From DASXYG01 sp036502625 (GTDB lineage: Bacteria; Actinomycetota; Actinomycetes; Streptosporangiales; Streptosporangiaceae), in contig DASXYG010000030.1 of assembly GCA_036502625.1 (NCBI GenBank), forward strand, positions 41,200 through 105,199: 64,000 nt of DNA. The letters are read 5' to 3'. The notes beneath the pieces are model-generated. The model saw only the letters and a list, made by a program, of their open reading frames with translations, made no database searches and had not been told where the DNA came from. The position numbers and the translations under genes were made by a program. Below are positions 59,315-64,000 of the stretch, piece after piece (the stretch's first letter is position 1; the number at the start of each line of letters is the position of its first letter).

Positions 59315-61460
59315 TGTTGAGCTGCACCTCCGTGGTGCCGCCGTAGATCGTCATGGCCCGCGTGGCCAGCACCGCCTTCGGCCAGTACGCCGGGAACCCC
59401 GGCCCGCCCTCGATCGCGCCGGACGGCCCGAGCAGCGTCCACGCCTCCTCGGCGACGTGCTGCGCGTGCCACATGCCGAGCAGCTTCCGCACGCTGGACG
59501 TCGCGCCCGGCTCCGTGCCGCCGAGCTGCTTCAGCGTCACGCGGTGGGCCAGCAGCGCCAGCGACTGCCCCTCGCACACCAGCGCCCCGACCCGCTCCTG
59601 CTCCGCGGGCTCGAGCGCGTCCTTGCTCCGCGCCACGTCGAGCAGTTCCTTGACGCCGAGCCCGGAGTTCTCCCCGCTCGACAGCGCCACCCGCTCGTTC
59701 GACAGCGTGTTGCGCGCCACCCGCCAGCCGTCATTGACCGCGCCGACCACCAGCTCGTCCGGCACGAACACGTCGTCGAGGAACACCTCGTTGAAGAGCT
59801 GCTCCCCGGTCATCTCCGTCAGCGGCCGCACCTCGACGCCGGGCGCCTTCATGTCGACCAGGAAATACGTGATGCCGTCGTGCTTCGGCTTCGACGTGTC
59901 GGTCCGTGCGAGGCAGATCCCCCAGTCGGCCTGGCGCGCCACGGACGTCCACACCTTCTGGCCGCTCAGCCGCCAGCCCCCGGTGTCGCGCTCGGCGCGC
60001 ATCGTCAGCGAGGCGAGGTCCGAACCCGCGCCCGGCTCGCTGAAGAGCTGGCACCAGTTGATCTTCCCGGAGAACGTGTCCGGCAGGAACCGCTGCTTCT
60101 GCTCCTCGGTGCCGTACTGCACCAGCGACGGCACCACCCACGCGCCGATGATCAGGTTCGGCGCGCGCACGCCCGCGGCCCGCATCTCCTGCTGGATGAT
60201 CACCTGCTCCAGCGGCGACGCCGCCCGCCCCCACGGCTTCGGCAGATGCGGCTGGACGAGCCCGGCCGCGACGACGCGCTCCCGCCGCTCCGCCCCGGAC
60301 ACGGCCGCGATCTCGGCGATCTCCGCGCGGATGGCGTCGCGTACGGGCTCGGCGTCCTCGCCCAGGTCCAGCTTGACGGACCGGCGCACCCCGGACGCCG
60401 CCTGCCCGCCCACCATCGACGACCACTGGCTGCTGTCGCCGAGCAGCGCGCGCAGGGTGAGCGCACGCCGGTAGTAGAGGTGCGCGTCGTGCTCGTACGT
60501 GTAGCCGATGCCGCCGTGCACCTGTACGCAGTCGGCGCCGCAGCGCACGGCCGTGTCGGGCGCGAGCATCCCGGCCACCCCGGCGGCGAACGCGGACTCC
60601 TCGCTGCCCTCGTCGAACGCGCGCGCCGCGTCCCACACGACCGCCCGCGCCTGCTCCAGTGAGATGAGCATCCGCGCGCAGAGGTGCTTGATGCCCTGGA
60701 ACTGCCCGATCGGCCGCCCGAACTGCTCGCGCACGCGCGCGTATGCGGCCGCGGTGTCCACGCACCAGCCCGCGATGCCCGCGGCCTCGGCGCCGAACAG
60801 CACCGCCGCGAGGTTCAGCACCTCGGTGGACGCGAGCCCGTCGAGCACCCGCCACTCCGGCACCGTCACGTCGTGCGCCGTGACGGCCGCCACCCGGCGC
60901 GTACGGTCCAGGCTCGGCAGCGGCTCGACCGCCACGTCCGCGGCGTCCACCGCGACCCACTCCTCGCCGCGGTCCGTGCCGACCGGCAGCACCAGCAGGT
61001 CGGCGGTCGCCGCGCCCAGCACCGGCCGCACGTCGCCGTCGATCACGAGGCCGTCAGGTGTCCGCCGCGCGGTCAGCCCGGTGGCCAGCGACACGGCCGC
61101 CGTACGCGACCCGTCGGCCAGCCCCGGCAGCAGTTCGCCCCTGGCCTTCTCGGCACCGCCGGCGGCGAGGATCGCGGCGCCGGCCAGCACGGTCGGCAGG
61201 AACGGCCCCGGCGCGACGGCCCGGCCCAGCTCCTCGATCGCGACCGCGAGCTCGACGAGGCCGAAGCCCTGCCCCCCGTACCCCTCCGGTATGTGCAGCC
61301 CGAGCAGCCCCTGTTCGGCGAGGCCCGTCCAGAACGGCGGCCGCGTCTCGTCGTCGGCCGCCATCGCGGCCCGCGTGACGCCCGACCCGGCGTTCCGCTC
61401 CGCCCAGCCCCGTACGGAGGCGGCAAGCGCCTCGTGCTCGTCGGTGAGGCCGATGGCCAT
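59262..61460 (-). CDS. Double-domain acyl-CoA dehydrogenase, FadE34-like
   Basis: A 732-residue fusion of two acyl-CoA dehydrogenase domains, as in mycobacterial FadE34 (ChsE3, about 710), which acts on the shortened cholesterol side chain. Domain 1 (1-~370) has GLHIPEGYGGQGFGLVELAVAIEELGRAVAPGP and FGRPIGQFQGIKHLCARM, with VQVHGGIGYTYEHDAHLYYRRA. Domain 2 (~385-732) has NWCQLFSEPGAGSDLASLTMRAE, LSGQKVWTSVARQADWGICLAR and AMTIYGGTTEVQLNIIGERILGLPR. Typically only one half binds FAD productively. The ATG at 61460 has GAGGTGGG upstream; a KstR-like site lies 49 bases before it. Desaturation of a steroid-derived acyl-CoA is inferred. Confidence 0.88.
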   Translation of the reverse strand: MAIGLTDEHEALAASVRGWAERNAGSGVTRAAMAADDETRPPFWTGLAEQGLLGLHIPEGYGGQGFGLVELAVAIEELGRAVAPGPFLPTVLAGAAILAAGGAEKARGELLPGLADGSRTAAVSLATGLTARRTPDGLVIDGDVRPVLGAATADLLVLPVGTDRGEEWVAVDAADVAVEPLPSLDRTRRVAAVTAHDVTVPEWRVLDGLASTEVLNLAAVLFGAEAAGIAGWCVDTAAAYARVREQFGRPIGQFQGIKHLCARMLISLEQARAVVWDAARAFDEGSEESAFAAGVAGMLAPDTAVRCGADCVQVHGGIGYTYEHDAHLYYRRALTLRALLGDSSQWSSMVGGQAASGVRRSVKLDLGEDAEPVRDAIRAEIAEIAAVSGAERRERVVAAGLVQPHLPKPWGRAASPLEQVIIQQEMRAAGVRAPNLIIGAWVVPSLVQYGTEEQKQRFLPDTFSGKINWCQLFSEPGAGSDLASLTMRAERDTGGWRLSGQKVWTSVARQADWGICLARTDTSKPKHDGITYFLVDMKAPGVEVRPLTEMTGEQLFNEVFLDDVFVPDELVVGAVNDGWRVARNTLSNERVALSSGENSGLGVKELLDVARSKDALEPAEQERVGALVCEGQSLALLAHRVTLKQLGGTEPGATSSVRKLLGMWHAQHVAEEAWTLLGPSGAIEGGPGFPAYWPKAVLATRAMTIYGGTTEVQLNIIGERILGLPRDPEPGK

Positions 61461-61508
61461 AACCCACCTCGTTCTTGAGCTCGCCCTGTCCGTGGATGGA
61501 CGCAACTG

Positions 61509-61522
61509 TAGAACGGGATTCA
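61509..61522. promoter_or_regulatory. KstR-like operator before the FadE34-like gene
   Basis: TAGAACGGGATTCA matches 7 of 8 fixed positions of TnnAACnnGTTnnA (GAT in place of GTT). It lies 49 bases upstream of the ATG at 61460. Confidence 0.5.
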
Positions 61523-61577
61523 GTCCAACACTACCGATCAGTCACTTCCGGACGTCCGCAGGTCGGCGCGCGGCCGG

Positions 61578-62489
61578 CTACTTGATCACGCGAAGCGACC
61601 CGACCAGCGCGTTCACGTCGGGAAGCCGGCGGTTCTCGGTGTTCGGGATGCTGATGTAGAGCACGCCGGGCTCGCTGTGCCCGGTGTCGACGGCGACGAG
61701 GACCATCAGCTCGGACGTCGCCTTGAGCCCCTGCTGGTGGAAGTACAGCCGCGATGCCGTCAGCCACCCGGAGCGCCCGCTGACGGTGACCGGCTGCGAG
61801 GCGACGTCGAGGGTGCGGTGGTCGGCCGGGTAGTACTTCTCGGCGACGTCGGCGGCCTGCGCGGCCGCGGACCTGAACCACCGGTACGTCCCGACGTACT
61901 CGGGCGTGCGCACGGACATCCGGCCCGACATGATCGTCGCCTGCCAGGTGCCCTGCGGGTACTTCTCGGTCACGTAGTACTGGCCCTGGGTGAAGGCGGC
62001 GGTCGTGAACGGCACCCCGTCGCGCCACGGTTTCCCGAGCCGTACGTAGGACAGCCCGGCGCGGTGGTCCTCGATGCGCCCGGTGTCGGCCGCCGGCTCG
62101 CCGGAGAAGCGCGGCAGCTCGATGGCCTGGTGCGGCGGCATGGGCGACGGCTGGGCCGGCTTCGTGGTGGGGAACGACGGCTTGGTGGGCGCGGCGCGGG
62201 GTGTCGGGGGGTGCGTGGGCTTCTTGCCGGCGGCGCCGCCGGCGATCATCGAGACGACGATGCCGATGGCGGCGAGCGTGACGACGAGGCCGCTGCCGAT
62301 CGCGATCAGCGCGCCGGTCGTGGACGGTGGTTTGCCGTCGTCGCCCGCGATGAGCGCGGGTCCGGCGGCGGCATGCGACCACGGTTCAGCGTCGTCCGCG
62401 TTCGGCTCCTCCGGCGGCAGAATCTGCGGGCGCTCTTCGTCACCGTTGGGGTCCCCGTCCTCGCCGGGTGACCTCGGGTTCTCGGCCAT
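61578..62489 (-). CDS. Membrane-anchored protein of unknown function
   Basis: A 303-residue protein. Residues 1-55 are acidic and Pro-rich, inside the cell; one membrane segment follows (ALIAIGSGLVVTLAAIGIVVSMIAGGAAG, about 60-88); then a Pro/Thr linker (HPPTPRAAPTKPSFPTTKPAQP) and an outside domain of ~175 residues with GLSYVRLGKPWRDGVPFTTAAFTQGQYYVTEKYPQGTWQATIMSG and VSGRSGWLTASRLYFHQQGLKATSELMVLVAVD. This layout is common among actinobacterial sensor-like or cell-wall-facing proteins, and I do not recognise the domain. ATG at 62489 is chosen over a TTG one codon upstream. It follows the rRNA operon terminators on the same strand. Confidence 0.8.
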   Translation of the reverse strand: MAENPRSPGEDGDPNGDEERPQILPPEEPNADDAEPWSHAAAGPALIAGDDGKPPSTTGALIAIGSGLVVTLAAIGIVVSMIAGGAAGKKPTHPPTPRAAPTKPSFPTTKPAQPSPMPPHQAIELPRFSGEPAADTGRIEDHRAGLSYVRLGKPWRDGVPFTTAAFTQGQYYVTEKYPQGTWQATIMSGRMSVRTPEYVGTYRWFRSAAAQAADVAEKYYPADHRTLDVASQPVTVSGRSGWLTASRLYFHQQGLKATSELMVLVAVDTGHSEPGVLYISIPNTENRRLPDVNALVGSLRVIK

Positions 62490-62631
62490 CAACGCCAGAG
62501 TACGACAAACCTCCCGGAGGGGATGCGGGATCCCTCTTGATCACATCCCCGCCGGACCCGCGCGAACCCCGCGTACCCGCGATATCTCATTCCGATGCGA
62601 TCTCGTCACGCGCCGTGCAACGCTAGTCGGT

Positions 62632-62671
62632 GGTACGCCACGCCCCCAGCCCCCCAAGGGCGTGGCGTACC
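62632..62671 (-). terminator. rRNA operon hairpin 3 (14-base stem)
   Basis: GGTACGCCACGCCC (62632-62645) and GGGCGTGGCGTACC (62658-62671) are exact complements around a 12-base loop. This is the last of three hairpins read after 5S rRNA on the minus strand. No T-run follows. Confidence 0.6.
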
Positions 62672-62687
62672 CATGTCGTCGCGGAAA

Positions 62688-62726
62688 CACCTAAAGCCCA
62701 CCCCGGCGAGGGATGGGCTTTAGGTG
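62688..62726 (-). terminator. rRNA operon hairpin 2 (13-base stem)
   Basis: CACCTAAAGCCCA (62688-62700) and TGGGCTTTAGGTG (62714-62726) pair perfectly around a 13-base loop. It is the second hairpin after the 5S gene. Confidence 0.65.
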
Positions 62727-62744
62727 AATACGTACGGGAAATGC

Positions 62745-62776
62745 GAGAGCCCCGCCTCTTTCAAGGCGGGGCTCTC
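62745..62776 (-). terminator. rRNA operon hairpin 1 (12-base stem)
   Basis: GAGAGCCCCGCC (62745-62756) and GGCGGGGCTCTC (62765-62776) pair perfectly around an 8-base loop. It begins 9 bases after the end of 5S on the minus strand, and the following bases (GCATTTCC) are modestly T-rich. It is the most likely main terminator of the operon. Confidence 0.75.
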
Positions 62777-62785
62777 GTGAAATAT

Positions 62786-62902
62786 GTGCGGCGGTGTCCT
62801 ACTCTCCCACACCCTGGCGGGTGCAGTACCATCGGCGCTGGCGGGCTTAACTTCCGGGTTCGGGATGGGTCCGGGTGTTTCCCCGCCGCCATGACCACCG
62901 CA
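62786..62902 (-). rRNA. rrf: 5S ribosomal RNA
   Basis: About 117 bases. The minus strand starts near TGCGGTGGTCATGGCGGCGG and contains the loop CCCGAACCCGGAAGTTAAG-type segment and GGGAGAGTAGG. The first helix pairs TGCGGTGGT (5' end) with ACCGCCGCA (3' end). It lies about 200 bases after 23S rRNA on the same strand, the standard order. Ends are accurate to a few bases. Confidence 0.95.
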
Positions 62903-63105
62903 ACCTTGACCCCCAGGCCCCCGTGTCGACGGCTTTCGGCTGGACTCGGGGTGGGGAGGTTTGCGATTGTGTTTTCAACACTGTGTACTGCCGACCCCTG
63001 GAACGCCGCTTGGCGCCCGCACCGGGGGTGGTGGTTGTTTCAGAGCTGCATAGTGGGCGTGAGCATCGACATCCCACACCAGCCCCCGTAGGGGGTGGTG
63101 TGTGT

Positions 63106-64000
<895 letters not shown>

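Noticed and set aside
62902..63105. A tRNA gene in the 23S-5S spacer
   Set aside because: No cloverleaf, T-loop (GTTCRANNC in place) or CCA-end arrangement could be found on either strand.

Overview
The window is very GC-rich DNA (about 70% or more by eye) with tightly packed genes, many GTG starts and many families restricted to actinobacteria: GuaB1, DUF5709, ECF42 with a YCII partner, DUF3068, DUF2613, AftD and LpqE-like lipoproteins. It is the chromosome of an actinomycete. The steroid/acyl-CoA genes resembling those of Thermomonospora and mycobacteria suggest Thermomonosporaceae or a neighbouring family such as Actinomadura, but this is inference and not proven. The palindrome CGTACG is strikingly frequent throughout.

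Layout. 1-6.7 kb: an NTF2-like protein, an aldo/keto reductase, then a minus-strand operon (thioesterase, acyl-CoA dehydrogenase, CoA-binding/ATP-grasp acyl-CoA ligase, CaiD-like hydratase, possibly DUF5709) facing an IclR regulator. The thioesterase and CaiD point to CoA-linked carnitine/gamma-butyrobetaine breakdown. 7.6-18 kb: Cdd1-like protein, RecQ, an ECF42-YCII-TIGR03086 cluster, a TipAS-domain protein, a membrane-anchored sigma-like protein, a TetR with its operator, and LacZ. 18-24 kb: a fused glycine/sarcosine/dimethylglycine N-methyltransferase that seems to start at ATT, an iron box with a siderophore-binding lipoprotein, an LpqE-like lipoprotein, leaderless guaB1, PspC, and a cold-shock gene behind a leader with an internal terminator. 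24-33 kb: tandem membrane acyltransferases, a degenerate ABC/YhgE-Pip/TetR operon with a near-ideal operator, a beta-propeller protein and an FkbM methyltransferase. 33-36.4 kb: a lone 1056-residue SF1 helicase.

36.4-43.7 kb: a steroid-side-chain-type operon (acyl-CoA ligase, two DUF35 proteins, two thiolase-like Ltp proteins, a FadD19-like ligase) divergent from an EchA19-like hydratase. 43.7-61.5 kb: a block whose content matches the mycobacterial Rv0224c-Rv0236A region (methyltransferase, DUF3068, acyltransferase, AftD arabinofuranosyltransferase, GT4, DUF2613, GT-C membrane protein), with an SGNH hydrolase, a DUF4185-like propeller protein and a FadE34-like double acyl-CoA dehydrogenase. 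Every transcription unit from 42.7 to 61.5 kb has a KstR-like palindrome (TnnAACnnGTTnnA, exact or degenerate) in front of it, linking lipid catabolism and cell-envelope glycan genes in one apparent regulon. The end (62.6-64 kb) is a minus-strand rRNA operon: the 3' part of 23S, 5S, and three successive large hairpins.
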